64,000 nucleotides of DNA, taken from contig NZ_SOZA01000008.1 of the NCBI RefSeq assembly GCF_004519305.1, positions 124,001 to 188,000 of the forward strand, written 5' to 3'. Of the stretch, positions 16,243-25,683 are shown piece after piece (within the stretch, counting starts at the first letter, position 1; each line of letters opens with the position of its first letter). The notes under the pieces are model-generated. The model was not told where the DNA came from and did not search any database. It worked only from the letters and a program-made list of their open reading frames with translations. The translations under genes were made by a program, and so were the position numbers. Source of the DNA: Pseudomonas sp. RIT623. GTDB taxonomy: Bacteria > Pseudomonadota > Gammaproteobacteria > Pseudomonadales > Pseudomonadaceae.

Positions 16243-17847
16243 GTGATCACAAAAATCCGCATCCGTGGGTACCGCATCTATAAAGATTTCGAGCTTAAAC
16301 CCAACCCGGGCGTGAACATCCTGGTCGGTGACAATGACGCAGGGAAGTCCACTTTGATGGAGGCCATCTCGCTGGCGCTGAACGGCCGGATAGGTGGACG
16401 AGGGATCCTCGAAGAATTGAACCCACACTGGTTCAACACTCAAATAGTGGCTGAGTTTCTGGCCCTACGGGACGCAGGAAAGACGCCTAAGCTCCCGGAG
16501 ATCCTGATTGAGCTTTATCTGCAAGATGTAGCCGATTTGCAGGTGCTACTCGGTGCGGTGAATGCGGATGTGCCGGCCAACGTGTGTCCGGGGGTGTTCC
16601 TCTCCATTTTCCCGAACGAGGAATACCAGGATGAGCTGGATCAGTGGCTCAAGGATCCGTCCCCCCTGCTGCCCGTTGAGTATTACACCTACGAATGGCG
16701 GTCGTTTGCTGACAACGAACTAACTCGGCGACCGCGGGCGCTTTCGGTGGCCACGATCGATTCTCGGACGGTCAAGTCCGCTGCTGGGGTTGATTACCAC
16801 CTTCGACAAATCCTGAGCGATCACCTGGAGTCAGCCGAGAAGGCGCAAATCTCGCTGGACTATCGAGGCGTCAAGGCATCCATGACCGAAGGAGCGCTGG
16901 CGCCGGTGAACAAGCGCCTCGAGGGTCTTGGCGCTGCACTGCAGTCCGAGCCAATGGCGCTAGCAATGGATCAAACGTCCCGTACATCCTGGGATAGCGT
17001 GGTCACTCCTCACGTCGATGGCCTCCCATTCGCGATGGCCGGCCAAGGACAGCAAGCCGCTATCAAGATTTCGCTTGCGATGAAGCGGCATTCTTCAAGC
17101 GTGAAGATCGTCATGATCGAGGAGCCCGAGAACCACCTTTCACACACGAGCCTGGCGACTCTGCTCGATCGCATCGAAAACCTGGCGACTGAGGAGCAGC
17201 AGCTCTTTATTTCTACCCACAGCACCTACGTATTGAACCGGCTCGGCCTCAATGCGTTGCTACTGCTCCACCGTAACAGCGCTTTCAAAATCACTGAACT
17301 CGATCCAGCGACAGTGAGCTATTTCCAAAAGCTCCCAGGCTACGACACGCTTCGCCTCGTGCTAGCGAAAAAGGTTGTACTGGTAGAGGGGCCGTCTGAC
17401 GAGATCATCTTTGAGCGTGTCTACGCAGATTGCTTCGGCTCACGGCCAATGGGCCATGGCATTGATGTCATCAGCATGCGTGGACTTGCACTGGCACGAT
17501 GCCTTGAGCTTTGCGCTGCGATCAACAAGCCTGTCGCTGTCATGCGCGACAACGATGGCATTGACCCGGCCGAGCTTCGCAATCCAGTTGAGAAGTGGCT
17601 GGAGGCGAAGCGCCGAGATCTCTTCATAGGCGCAGTTGCTGACGGCAAAACGCTCGAACCACAACTCGTCACCGCCAACGGAGAACCTCAACTACGAAAG
17701 ACCTTGGGCATTAAGGATTCAGCCGACTTGATGACGTGGATGACCCGCGAGAAAACGGAAGGGGCGATTCGAATTGCTGAGTCTGCCGAAGCCCTCACCC
17801 CACCTCCCTATATGAGGGCCGCGGCGGAGTTCATTCACAATGCCTAA
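16243..17847 (+). CDS. OLD-family ATP-dependent nuclease (GajA-like: ABC ATPase + TOPRIM)
   Basis: This 534-aa protein starts at GTG 16243 after aagga. Its SMC/ABC-type ATPase shows Walker A GDNDAGKS (29-36), a divergent signature AMAGQGQQ (264-271), Walker B KIVMIEEPENHLS (288-300) and H-loop STHS (324-327). The C-terminal TOPRIM nuclease shows KKVVLVEGPSDE (Glu near 382) and VMRDNDG (the D-x-D at 436-438). Length and layout match class 2 OLD proteins, which pair with a UvrD-like helicase (Gabija GajA). The stop lies 8 bp inside the following helicase gene, so the two are co-translated. It is probably a phage-defence nuclease. Confidence 0.88.
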   Translation: MITKIRIRGYRIYKDFELKPNPGVNILVGDNDAGKSTLMEAISLALNGRIGGRGILEELNPHWFNTQIVAEFLALRDAGKTPKLPEILIELYLQDVADLQVLLGAVNADVPANVCPGVFLSIFPNEEYQDELDQWLKDPSPLLPVEYYTYEWRSFADNELTRRPRALSVATIDSRTVKSAAGVDYHLRQILSDHLESAEKAQISLDYRGVKASMTEGALAPVNKRLEGLGAALQSEPMALAMDQTSRTSWDSVVTPHVDGLPFAMAGQGQQAAIKISLAMKRHSSSVKIVMIEEPENHLSHTSLATLLDRIENLATEEQQLFISTHSTYVLNRLGLNALLLLHRNSAFKITELDPATVSYFQKLPGYDTLRLVLAKKVVLVEGPSDEIIFERVYADCFGSRPMGHGIDVISMRGLALARCLELCAAINKPVAVMRDNDGIDPAELRNPVEKWLEAKRRDLFIGAVADGKTLEPQLVTANGEPQLRKTLGIKDSADLMTWMTREKTEGAIRIAESAEALTPPPYMRAAAEFIHNA

Positions 17848-18907
17848 CCATCTGACCCTCGCTGTCGCCGGCGGGAGAAAAACTCAAGGCCTCGTAGATC
17901 ACTGCAATGGACTCCCCAGTGATCGACGCGTTCTTGTCGTCACGTTTACCCAGACCAATCAGCAAGAGCTTTCCCATCGTCTTCGAGCACAGGCTGGCGA
18001 TCTCCACAACATCGAGGTGCTGGGGTGGTACACGTTTTTGCTTCGCCACTTCGCGAAGCCGTTCTTGCCGGTGAAATTCCCTGGAGAGCGGGTAGGGGGC
18101 TTCAATTTCGAAGGACGCCCCTACAGGTTCGCCAAAGGCAAGCAAAGGTTCATGGACGGAAGCAATCAAGTCTACGGCTGCGAGCTCGGCCGCCTGGCGC
18201 GCGAGCTGATGGCTGCAACACCTGCTTTACTTCGCCGCCTGGAGCACCTGTACGACGAGATTCTGATCGATGAGGTTCAGGATCTGAGTGGTTATGACTG
18301 GGAGATCATCCATGGCTTGCTGCACTCTCGGATCGACGTGCGCATGGTTGGTGATGTTCGCCAGGCCGTGCTCTCGACCAACCCCCGGGGGCAGAAGAAT
18401 AAGCAGTATGGCTATGCCGGCGCTCTTGAGTGGTTTCAGGAACGCGAGCAAGGAGGGCTGTTGAGTATCAACTACGCAACGGTCACCTATCGATGTCGCA
18501 CCGAGATCGCAACGTTCTCCGACACCATTTTTGATGCGTCCTGGGGTTTTCCTGGCACCACCTCAGAAAACCACGAGGTGTCTGAGCATGATGGTGTGTT
18601 CCTGGTGCACTCGAAGCACGTTATCGAGTACGTTGAGCGGTACCGCCCTCAGTGCCTTCGCGCCATGGCGTCTTCAGGCAAGGAGTTCTTCCTCGACTAT
18701 ATGAACTTCAAGGTCTCCAAGGGCGCAACGTTCGAGCGTGTGCTAGTCGTACCGACTGGGCCGATCACAGCGTTCATCCAGAAGCAGACCTGTCTTGAGT
18801 CTACGTCTGCGGCGGCATTCTACGTAGCGGCAACGCGTGCAAAGCAGAGCCTAGCAATCGTTATCGATAAGCCCGGCAAGTCGACGCTGCCGATCTGGGA
18901 GCCCTGA
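17840..18907 (+). CDS. Short SF1 helicase-like partner (GajB-like) with altered Walker A
   Basis: This protein is 355 aa, well below the roughly 500 aa I recall for GajB. Motif I reads AVAGGRKTQ (8-16), with Arg in place of the usual Gly before Lys-Thr. Motif II is ILIDEVQDLSG (141-151), motif III VRMVGDVRQAV, then INYATVTYRC and motif VI AFYVAATRAKQSL. The accessory 1B/2B insertions appear minimal. Translation is coupled to the OLD nuclease (ATG 17840 inside its end). The stop TGA directly abuts an IS remnant at 18908, so the natural C-terminus may have been trimmed. Confidence 0.83.
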   Translation: MPNHLTLAVAGGRKTQGLVDHCNGLPSDRRVLVVTFTQTNQQELSHRLRAQAGDLHNIEVLGWYTFLLRHFAKPFLPVKFPGERVGGFNFEGRPYRFAKGKQRFMDGSNQVYGCELGRLARELMAATPALLRRLEHLYDEILIDEVQDLSGYDWEIIHGLLHSRIDVRMVGDVRQAVLSTNPRGQKNKQYGYAGALEWFQEREQGGLLSINYATVTYRCRTEIATFSDTIFDASWGFPGTTSENHEVSEHDGVFLVHSKHVIEYVERYRPQCLRAMASSGKEFFLDYMNFKVSKGATFERVLVVPTGPITAFIQKQTCLESTSAAAFYVAATRAKQSLAIVIDKPGKSTLPIWEP

Positions 18908-19221
<314 letters not shown>

Positions 19222-19295
19222 TGAAAAGTAATGTAAATCAGTGAGTTATGATTTTTTGACGGAAGAATTTTTCCACATTGGCGCAACAGAAGTGG

Positions 19296-19327
19296 CGACG
19301 ACGCAGGTGGTGGCGCAGATTCGGCGG
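19296..19327 (+). repeat. Right copy of island-flanking direct repeat (att-like)
   Basis: This segment matches 11471-11502 at 31 of 32 bases. In frame it reads VATTQVVAQIRRGLG and then stops at 19339, that is, a detached 3' end of a dTMP-kinase-like gene. It marks the probable right boundary of the 7.8-kb insertion. Confidence 0.75.
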
Positions 19328-19457
19328 GGGCTTGGGTAAGGCTTCTATATATGATTTAACATAATATACATTATGCGAACATTCGTATTGAGCGCCACGC
19401 CCAGTGACAGGCCAGATTTCAGTCTCCAGCAACGCCTCATCCAAGATCCGGTTCTAC

Positions 19458-19911
19458 TCACCGATACGTCAAACCCTTCGGCACCTCATAGCGTTTGCCG
19501 TCATAGTCCGAACTGGACACCCTCGTTTGCGGCTCGTCATCCTTGTCAAGGAAACCGTTCCACTCGCCATGGCTCCCAGCGACCACCAGGTGGCCCGTGA
19601 TCTGGCGCAACTGCGAAGCGTCTTGTTGTGCAGATTGGCCCGGGACGAGCCGCAATGGCTGATGCGCATCCCAAACGCCCATAAATTCGACAGCGCAATG
19701 TCCAACTGCAAGCCTGAAAACGCATCGCGTCAGAAGCAATTGCGGCGCGTTGGTAGCTGTGAGCCGGATCTTGCCACTGTCGGCATCGGCCACCAGCACC
19801 TCAACCCTGGCCGTCGTCATCGACGTTCACCCGCATCGGCAAGGCTGGCATCCGCTGGATTGGCCTGCAGACTGCATGCTCGCTGTCGAGTTTGAGCGTC
19901 GGATGCAGGAT
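19458..19911 (-). pseudogene. Decayed hypothetical gene
   Basis: On the minus strand a 120-codon frame (ATG 19820) reads MTTARVEVLVADADSGKIRL and later GHLVVAGSHGEWNGFLDKDD, protein-like in composition. Upstream in another frame, LILHPTLKLDSEHAVCRPIQ continues the same style up to about 19911, suggesting a frameshift. No family was recognised. The original gene was probably cut and is not functional. Confidence 0.4.
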
Positions 19912-20100
19912 TAGACCCAGGTTTGCAGGTGCTGGGGGCAATCATGTCAAGCGATCATGGGGTGCAACAACAATTGCGCTACGGCGAACCGTGCGTACAG
20001 GCGTCTCATTCCTTTGAAGGTTTGCCATATTAAATGAAGGGGTCAGTAGTCTTCATAGGTCAGATACACCCTGCCCCCGTTTTCGTATCCCTGAATTATA

Positions 20101-20128
20101 ACTCAACTAAATAACCATTTAGTTGAGT
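20101..20128. repeat. Perfect 12-bp palindrome, possible operator
   Basis: actcaactaaat / atttagttgagt is separated by aacc. The stem is AT-rich and no T-run follows, so an operator for a dimeric regulator is more likely than a terminator. It lies 342 bp upstream of the GNAT gene. Confidence 0.55.
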
Positions 20129-20469
20129 AAACCTCCTTTTGGATTATTCGTAAATAGCGAGTTTGACAGCGCGCAATGACGATCTATAGTCGGACGTGCC
20201 CTGCGGAAGGATTCCCATGGCGTATTCAAGGCAAATACGTAATAACAGGAGTTATTGGATGTTCATGCACAGGGATGATGCACAGCTGTGTTGTCGGAAA
20301 ACCCACGCCTCCCACCTCAAAGGCACATGCGATCACGCTAGCTTGCCGCCCATTGCGCTAAGGCCTAGCTGACATCCACGACTGTTCGGCACCGTCTTGC
20401 CTGCCTGTGACCTGCCCTGCAGTCGTCACCGCGTTGGCGTTTCCGACAATACCAATAGAGAGGTGTGCC

Positions 20470-21540
20470 ATGATCTTAAAACACCATGCGCGCAATGCTG
20501 TATCCTTTTGCGGGGATATCGGCAATAACAATGATTCATTCAGTTATCGGCCCGCTGCGCTTAAAGATAGCGCACGCCTGGCCGAGCTATTTCAGACGGT
20601 TTATGGTAATACCACTCACCCCTGCCAAAGTCCTGGTTATATACGCGATTCGCTGATGTCCGGATTGCAGCTTTGGTATGTGGTGGAACTCGATTCGATC
20701 ATCATGGGTTGCGGTTGCATTGCCCGGCGCCCCTGGAACCAGTCCTGGGAGGTCTGCCACGGCGTGGTCCACCCCGCCGCGCGCAGAACCGGCGCCATTT
20801 CCAAACTGATCGAGCTGAGCTTCGACAGCCACCGCCCACAGCCCATGGAGCTGGGGTTCTACGTCACCCGCAACATCGCCAGCCATGCCTTGATGCTCAA
20901 GCTGCGCCCCGGCGTGCTGGTGGGCCACGACGGCGGCCCCGACACAGTGGACGGCATTCGCGAATACCACCTGACCGCCCTGCTCCCTGCCAAGTTGGCT
21001 GGTTTGCGGCATATCGCCCCGTGGTACGCGCGTGCCCCTGGCGCAGAGGTAATCAGCCAACACCTGTATCAGGCGCTTGGCTTTGAAGCCAGGCCAGGCA
21101 CTTATCCGCAGACCTGCCTCAGTGGCCCGGCCAGCCTGGCGAAGCATGGTCAGTTGCTCTACTGCCATGACCCCGTCAACAGCACGCTGACGCTGTCGGG
21201 CCAGGCAGGCGGCTACCTGCCGCAGCCGCGTGCGCTGGCCGAGATCATCAGCCTGCTGCGGCAATCGCCAGACTTGCAGTACGTCTGCGTACAGATTCTT
21301 GCCGACAAGCTGGAACTGCTCGCCGGCCTGATCGGCCTGGGGTTCACCATCACGGCCTACCTGCCCGCCTGGCACCTCGAGGGCGGCGCCCGCTATGACT
21401 GCATCCAACTGGTGCTGCAAAACTTCGCCAGCCGCCCGCGCAGCCACGGTTTCGACGACCAGGTGAGCTTCTTCGACCTGGCCTATGCCCAGTTGGCCAA
21501 GCGCCTGTGCGGGCTGCGCCTTGCCCAGGCACATGCCTGA
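20470..21540 (+). CDS. GNAT-fold N-acetyltransferase-like protein
   Basis: This 356-aa protein starts MILKHHARNAVSFCG (ATG 20470 with an agagagg site). Residues 25-180 resemble a GNAT domain: YRPAALKDSARLAELFQTVYG, a central beta strand LWYVVELDSIIMGCGCIARR, and GVVHPAARRTGAISKLIE as the acetyl-CoA loop. The C-terminal half (180-356) may be a second, degenerate GNAT copy (QYVCVQILADKLELLAGLIGLGF). The gene directly precedes the desaturase (27-bp gap), so both probably act on one acyl product. Substrate unknown. Confidence 0.78.
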   Translation: MILKHHARNAVSFCGDIGNNNDSFSYRPAALKDSARLAELFQTVYGNTTHPCQSPGYIRDSLMSGLQLWYVVELDSIIMGCGCIARRPWNQSWEVCHGVVHPAARRTGAISKLIELSFDSHRPQPMELGFYVTRNIASHALMLKLRPGVLVGHDGGPDTVDGIREYHLTALLPAKLAGLRHIAPWYARAPGAEVISQHLYQALGFEARPGTYPQTCLSGPASLAKHGQLLYCHDPVNSTLTLSGQAGGYLPQPRALAEIISLLRQSPDLQYVCVQILADKLELLAGLIGLGFTITAYLPAWHLEGGARYDCIQLVLQNFASRPRSHGFDDQVSFFDLAYAQLAKRLCGLRLAQAHA

Positions 21541-21567
21541 CGCCCACTCCTTCACGGAATCAAGACA

Positions 21568-22551
21568 ATGACCAAAGACCAATGGCTGGCCGCTCGCCAG
21601 CAGATCCCCGACGGCGCCAAGGAACCCTGGACCGTCATGTTGTGGCTGGCCGACCTGTTGCTGCTGGTGTTGGCCTGGAACCTGTGGCTAATGGATGCCC
21701 TGCTGCTCAAGGTGCTGGGGCTGGGGCTGGCAGGTTTCGCCACGGTGCAGGTCTACCTGATCCTGCACGAGGCCTTGCACGGCGCGGCCGCGCAGAACAG
21801 ACGGCTCAACGACTTCATCGGCCATTGCAGTGGTTGGCTGATAGCCTTGCCGTTCCTGGTCCGCCGGCGCTTCCACATGGCCCACCACACCTGGACCGCA
21901 CACCCGCTGAACGATCCAGAAAACCGCGGCATGATCGAGAAGTTCGCGGTAATGACCAAGAAGCAGGAGCGCACCTTGGAGTTCTACTGGAAACATTGGA
22001 TTCCGATGATCGCCGCCAACCATTTCCTGCTCAACTGGCGCGCGCCGTTCATCGCCAGAGCCAAGGGCGATGACTCGCCACGCCTGCTCAAGGAGGTGCG
22101 TTTCGCCCAGCTGTACCTGCTGGGGTACTTGGCAGCGGCGGCGCTGGCCTTGAGCCTGGGGCACCTGCTGGATCTGCTGGCGTTCTACCTGATCGTCTGG
22201 GCGTTTTTGTTCTTCATGGTCGAGCTGCTCAATCTGCCGCACCATGCCGAGGCGCCGCTGCTGGCCAGGGATGCCGGGCGCCTGCAGTTCTGGGAGCAGG
22301 ACCAGGTGTCCCATGACTGCAAGAGCCTGCCGCTGTGGTCAAGTTTCGTGATCCTCAACTTCAACCTGCATATCGTCCACCACGCCTTTCCTTCCGTGCC
22401 CTGGTACCGCCTGCCCGAGGTCAACCGGTTGCTGCACGAACGGGAGGCTGGCCATGAGCCTTCGCAACTCCATGAGTGGGCCTTTGCCCGGAAAAATCGT
22501 CGGCGCCCCCTGCTTCAGCTGATGGGGCACTTCTTCGACCGACGGGGCTAG
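21568..22551 (+). CDS. Membrane fatty acid desaturase
   Basis: This 327-aa integral membrane diiron enzyme has the three histidine boxes of membrane desaturases: HEALHG (67-72), HMAHH (103-107) and HIVHH (268-272). Hydrophobic helices lie near 25-65, 85-100 and 175-215. It would introduce a double bond or hydroxyl into an acyl chain. It follows the GNAT gene closely in the same direction. It differs from the housekeeping DesA/DesB set in context, so a role in a specialised lipid or metabolite is possible. Confidence 0.87.
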   Translation: MTKDQWLAARQQIPDGAKEPWTVMLWLADLLLLVLAWNLWLMDALLLKVLGLGLAGFATVQVYLILHEALHGAAAQNRRLNDFIGHCSGWLIALPFLVRRRFHMAHHTWTAHPLNDPENRGMIEKFAVMTKKQERTLEFYWKHWIPMIAANHFLLNWRAPFIARAKGDDSPRLLKEVRFAQLYLLGYLAAAALALSLGHLLDLLAFYLIVWAFLFFMVELLNLPHHAEAPLLARDAGRLQFWEQDQVSHDCKSLPLWSSFVILNFNLHIVHHAFPSVPWYRLPEVNRLLHEREAGHEPSQLHEWAFARKNRRRPLLQLMGHFFDRRG

Positions 22552-22561
22552 TCCTTGAATT

Positions 22562-22595
22562 GCACCGCACCTGTTATTTCTATCAGGTGTGGTGC
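22562..22595 (+). terminator. Hairpin after desaturase gene
   Basis: A 12-bp stem (gcaccgcacctg / caggtgtggtgc, one G-U pair) with a 10-nt AT-rich loop lies 10 bp after the stop. No clear U-tract follows, so termination efficiency is uncertain. Confidence 0.5.
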
Positions 22596-22656
22596 TCGGG
22601 CTTGCAGCCTATGCTGTCTTCCATTGCGTCCGTCGCTACGCTCAAGGATCAAGCAT

Positions 22657-25560
22657 ATGGGCCATGGAGCACAGGATCGCGACACCCCATCGGTCACCGC
22701 GCGCGGCAACCGTGGCGAAGCCATCCGTGAAATACGTTATTGCCGCCACCCCGAGACTCCAGGGCTGGACACGCGCATCACCCGCCAGCAATTCGACGCC
22801 CTCGGCCATCCGGTACACAGCATCGACCCCAGGCTTGCCACGCGCCAACAGACAGACCCGAGCGTAAAAGCCAACCTGATCCTGCATCCGGCATTTACCG
22901 GCGCAGTGATTGCCAGTCAAAGCGTCGACGCTGGCCATGTACTCACCTTGAATGACAGCGCCGGCCGCCCGCTGCTGCGTCTCGGCGCCACAGGCGTCAC
23001 GCGCCGCTGGCACTACGAAGCGGCGCCACAAGCCGGGCGTTTGCTCCAGGTCGCTGAGCAGCTGCCCGCAGCGCCACCGCAGATTACCGAGCGCTTGGTC
23101 TGGGCGGCCAACGACCCGGCAGCGAAGGCGCGCAACCTGGCCGGACAACTGAGTCGGCACTACGACACCGCCGGCCGGCAGCTAATCGACAGCCTGGGTT
23201 TGACCGGCGCGACGCTTTCGGCCACCCGACAACTGCTCGAGGACGGCGACAGCGCTGATTGGCAAGGCGCGGACGAAGCCGCCTGGGCAGGCCTGCTCGC
23301 CCCTGATGTGTTCACCAGCAGTTGTACCGTTGACGCAACCGGCGTGCCCCTGACCCAAGTCGATGCTCAGGGGCATGCACAGCGTCAACGCTATGACATC
23401 GCGGGACAGATGGCGGGCACCCTCCTCACCCCCAAAGGCATGAGCGAACAGCCAATCCTCACATCACTTAGCTACTCCGCCGCCGGCCAGAAGCTGCGCG
23501 AAGCCCATGCCAATGGCGTGGTCACGCACTTTACCTACGAGCCACGCACCCAGCGGCTGCTACGGCTGAAGACCGAGCACTCGACAAAGGCAACCGTGCT
23601 ACAGGACCTGCATTATGCGTTCGATCCGGTCGGCAACGTGCTGCGGGTCAGCAATGCCGCCGAGGCCAGGCGCTTCGCCCGCAACCGAGTCATCGAAGCG
23701 GTCAGCACCTATACCTATGACACTTTGTACCAGTTGATCACAGCCACAGGCCGCGAAATGGCGGGCTCAGCACGGCACAACCCCCAGCGTCCAGCGGACC
23801 TGCCCGTGGCCGCCGACGATGGCAGCTACGCCAACTACACCCGTCGCTATACCTATGATCGGGGCGGCAACCTCTTGAGCACTGTCCACACCAGCGACGT
23901 GGCCGAGCACGACTTCACCCTGAACATGACCGTTTCCAGCCATAGCAACCGCGCGGTGCCTGACACACTCACCGCGGACCCGGTCCTGGTCGATGGCTTC
24001 TTCGATGCCGCAGGCAACCAGCTGCAGTTGCAGCCTGGGCAGACGCTGGCCTGGACCGCCCGTGAGCAACTGTTGCGGGTGACGCCCGTTTCGCGCGACG
24101 CCGTGGGCCTGGATGACCAGGAGAGCTACCGCTACGGCGGTGACGGCCTGCGCATTGTCAAAGCCTCCAGCCAGGAAGCCAAGGCCGCCACCCATCATCG
24201 GCGCGTGCTTTACCTGCCGGGCCTGGAAATCCGCACGCTTCATCAAGATGACGTACCCAAGGAAGCGCTGCAGGTGGTGACCATTGGCCAGGCGGGGCGC
24301 GCGCAAGTGCGGATGCTGCATTGGGACAGTGGGCTGCCGGACGGCATCGCCAATGATGGCCTGCGCTACAGCTATGACAACCTCATCGGCAGCGGTTGCC
24401 TGGAGCTCGACGACAAGGGGTTGGTCATTAGCCAGGAGGAATACTACCCCTACGGCGGCACTGCGGTTTGGTCCGCGCGCAGCGAGGTGGAGGCTGACTA
24501 CAAGACGGTGCGTTACTCCGGCAAGGAGCGCGATGCCACGGGCCTGTATTACTACGGTTACCGCTACTATCAGCCGATGGGGCGCTGGTTAAGTGCTGAC
24601 CCGGCTGGGACTATCGACGGGCTTAATCTGTACGCCATGGTAAAAAACAACCCGACAACCCTGAGTGATTCTGCAGGGCTTCAGGCTACAAAAGAGCAAT
24701 ACACTCGAGAGTACTACGCCCTGAAAGAATCGTCCTTTATGATTAATGAGACACGGGATCAGGTTCTCGACTTCTTAAATGACAAGTCCAGTTCAATAGC
24801 ATTTGGTACAGCGTACACGATATTTGTGGAGCTGCTCGCCGCGGCTTATGGTTCGCTCGCTGCAATACCCGCCGGTATCGCGGGTGGTGTAGCAGGACCG
24901 CCAGGCGCAGTAATCGCTAGTACAGTGGTGAGCACATTGGTAAAAGACAAAGTGAAAGGCAAACTCACAGCTTATCCGCCTGCGCCCAAAGCAAACATGG
25001 CGGAGCGCATGGAGCACAATCTATTCACTACGAAAGAAAGAGCCACCCATAAAGCTAAACACTATTTTGAGCCGGAGTATCTCTTAAAAAAGGCAGGGGA
25101 CAAAGGGGCGAACTGGTTAATGAACACTGGGCTGACTGCCGCTGGGGCAGCGACCTCCTCATACTCGGTTCCTTTTGCTGGCATCATCGATACAGTACGC
25201 GCCGCTATTAATGCCAAAAAAATAACCAAAGAAGCAGTTGTAGACGCGGCGCTGGAGGATATTGAAAAAATTGAGGCAATGATCGAGGCCCTGAATGTCA
25301 GTCTCGAAGAGGCCTTTGCGCAAAGCATAGCACTTCAAAAAAACGAACTAGGCACCTGGACCAAGGCCAGAGGAAACCTAAGTAACAAGAGGGTGGAGTG
25401 GGGGTTGAAGCGCGATGGCATGAATTTGTCCAAAGGAGACATATGGTTGAAATATTCCAATCACGTAAAACATTACGCCATCACCAAAAAACACTTGGGA
25501 GATTTCAAGTTTGCACTTCATGAATTTACCTACTTTCGAAACCGGCAGGCAGCTGCCTAA
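22657..25560 (+). CDS. RHS-repeat/TccC-type toxin protein with variable C-terminal domain
   Basis: This protein is 967 aa (ATG 22657 with aagga; upstream in-frame codons are not protein-like). Residues 1-620 carry YD/RHS repeats, for example RYDIAGQMAGTLLTP and YTYDRGGNLLSTVHTSD. The conserved RHS core ends near residue 675 (GLYYYGYRYYQPMGRWLSAD, then NLYAMVKNNPTTLSDSAG), where self-cleavage is expected. The following roughly 290 residues are a lower-GC effector domain with a glycine/alanine-rich hydrophobic stretch (SLAAIPAGIAGGVAGPPGAV) and a basic C-terminus. Size and layout match TccC components of insecticidal Tc complexes. No immunity gene follows. Confidence 0.85.
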   Translation: MGHGAQDRDTPSVTARGNRGEAIREIRYCRHPETPGLDTRITRQQFDALGHPVHSIDPRLATRQQTDPSVKANLILHPAFTGAVIASQSVDAGHVLTLNDSAGRPLLRLGATGVTRRWHYEAAPQAGRLLQVAEQLPAAPPQITERLVWAANDPAAKARNLAGQLSRHYDTAGRQLIDSLGLTGATLSATRQLLEDGDSADWQGADEAAWAGLLAPDVFTSSCTVDATGVPLTQVDAQGHAQRQRYDIAGQMAGTLLTPKGMSEQPILTSLSYSAAGQKLREAHANGVVTHFTYEPRTQRLLRLKTEHSTKATVLQDLHYAFDPVGNVLRVSNAAEARRFARNRVIEAVSTYTYDTLYQLITATGREMAGSARHNPQRPADLPVAADDGSYANYTRRYTYDRGGNLLSTVHTSDVAEHDFTLNMTVSSHSNRAVPDTLTADPVLVDGFFDAAGNQLQLQPGQTLAWTAREQLLRVTPVSRDAVGLDDQESYRYGGDGLRIVKASSQEAKAATHHRRVLYLPGLEIRTLHQDDVPKEALQVVTIGQAGRAQVRMLHWDSGLPDGIANDGLRYSYDNLIGSGCLELDDKGLVISQEEYYPYGGTAVWSARSEVEADYKTVRYSGKERDATGLYYYGYRYYQPMGRWLSADPAGTIDGLNLYAMVKNNPTTLSDSAGLQATKEQYTREYYALKESSFMINETRDQVLDFLNDKSSSIAFGTAYTIFVELLAAAYGSLAAIPAGIAGGVAGPPGAVIASTVVSTLVKDKVKGKLTAYPPAPKANMAERMEHNLFTTKERATHKAKHYFEPEYLLKKAGDKGANWLMNTGLTAAGAATSSYSVPFAGIIDTVRAAINAKKITKEAVVDAALEDIEKIEAMIEALNVSLEEAFAQSIALQKNELGTWTKARGNLSNKRVEWGLKRDGMNLSKGDIWLKYSNHVKHYAITKKHLGDFKFALHEFTYFRNRQAAA

Positions 25561-25586
25561 TGTGGTCTTTTGCAAATACGCTCCAT
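25561..25586 (+). repeat. 26-bp motif directly after a stop codon (copy 2)
   Basis: tgtggtcttttgcaaatacg and the next six bases match 5814-5839 at 23 of 26 positions. Both copies start at the first base after a stop codon. Nature unknown: transposon end, small repeat or RNA element. Confidence 0.55.
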
Positions 25587-25683
25587 ACTTCGCGAGTTTT
25601 CTCTATGTTCACGTAAGGCCTAGTCCAACTACGACGAGGAACGACAACGACTTCCAGGGCGAAAACCTGGGGGCCGCAAGACA

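Larger units (their letters stand above)
19340..20469. other. Degraded, mostly non-coding stretch right of the island
   Basis: About 1.1 kb without a secure gene. It contains an AT-rich dyad cataat-atac-attatg near 19360-19376, the decayed minus-strand frame listed separately (19458-19911), a perfect palindrome at 20101-20128, and a short promoter region ahead of 20470. The remainder shows nothing recognisable, as expected beside an integration hot spot. Confidence 0.6.
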
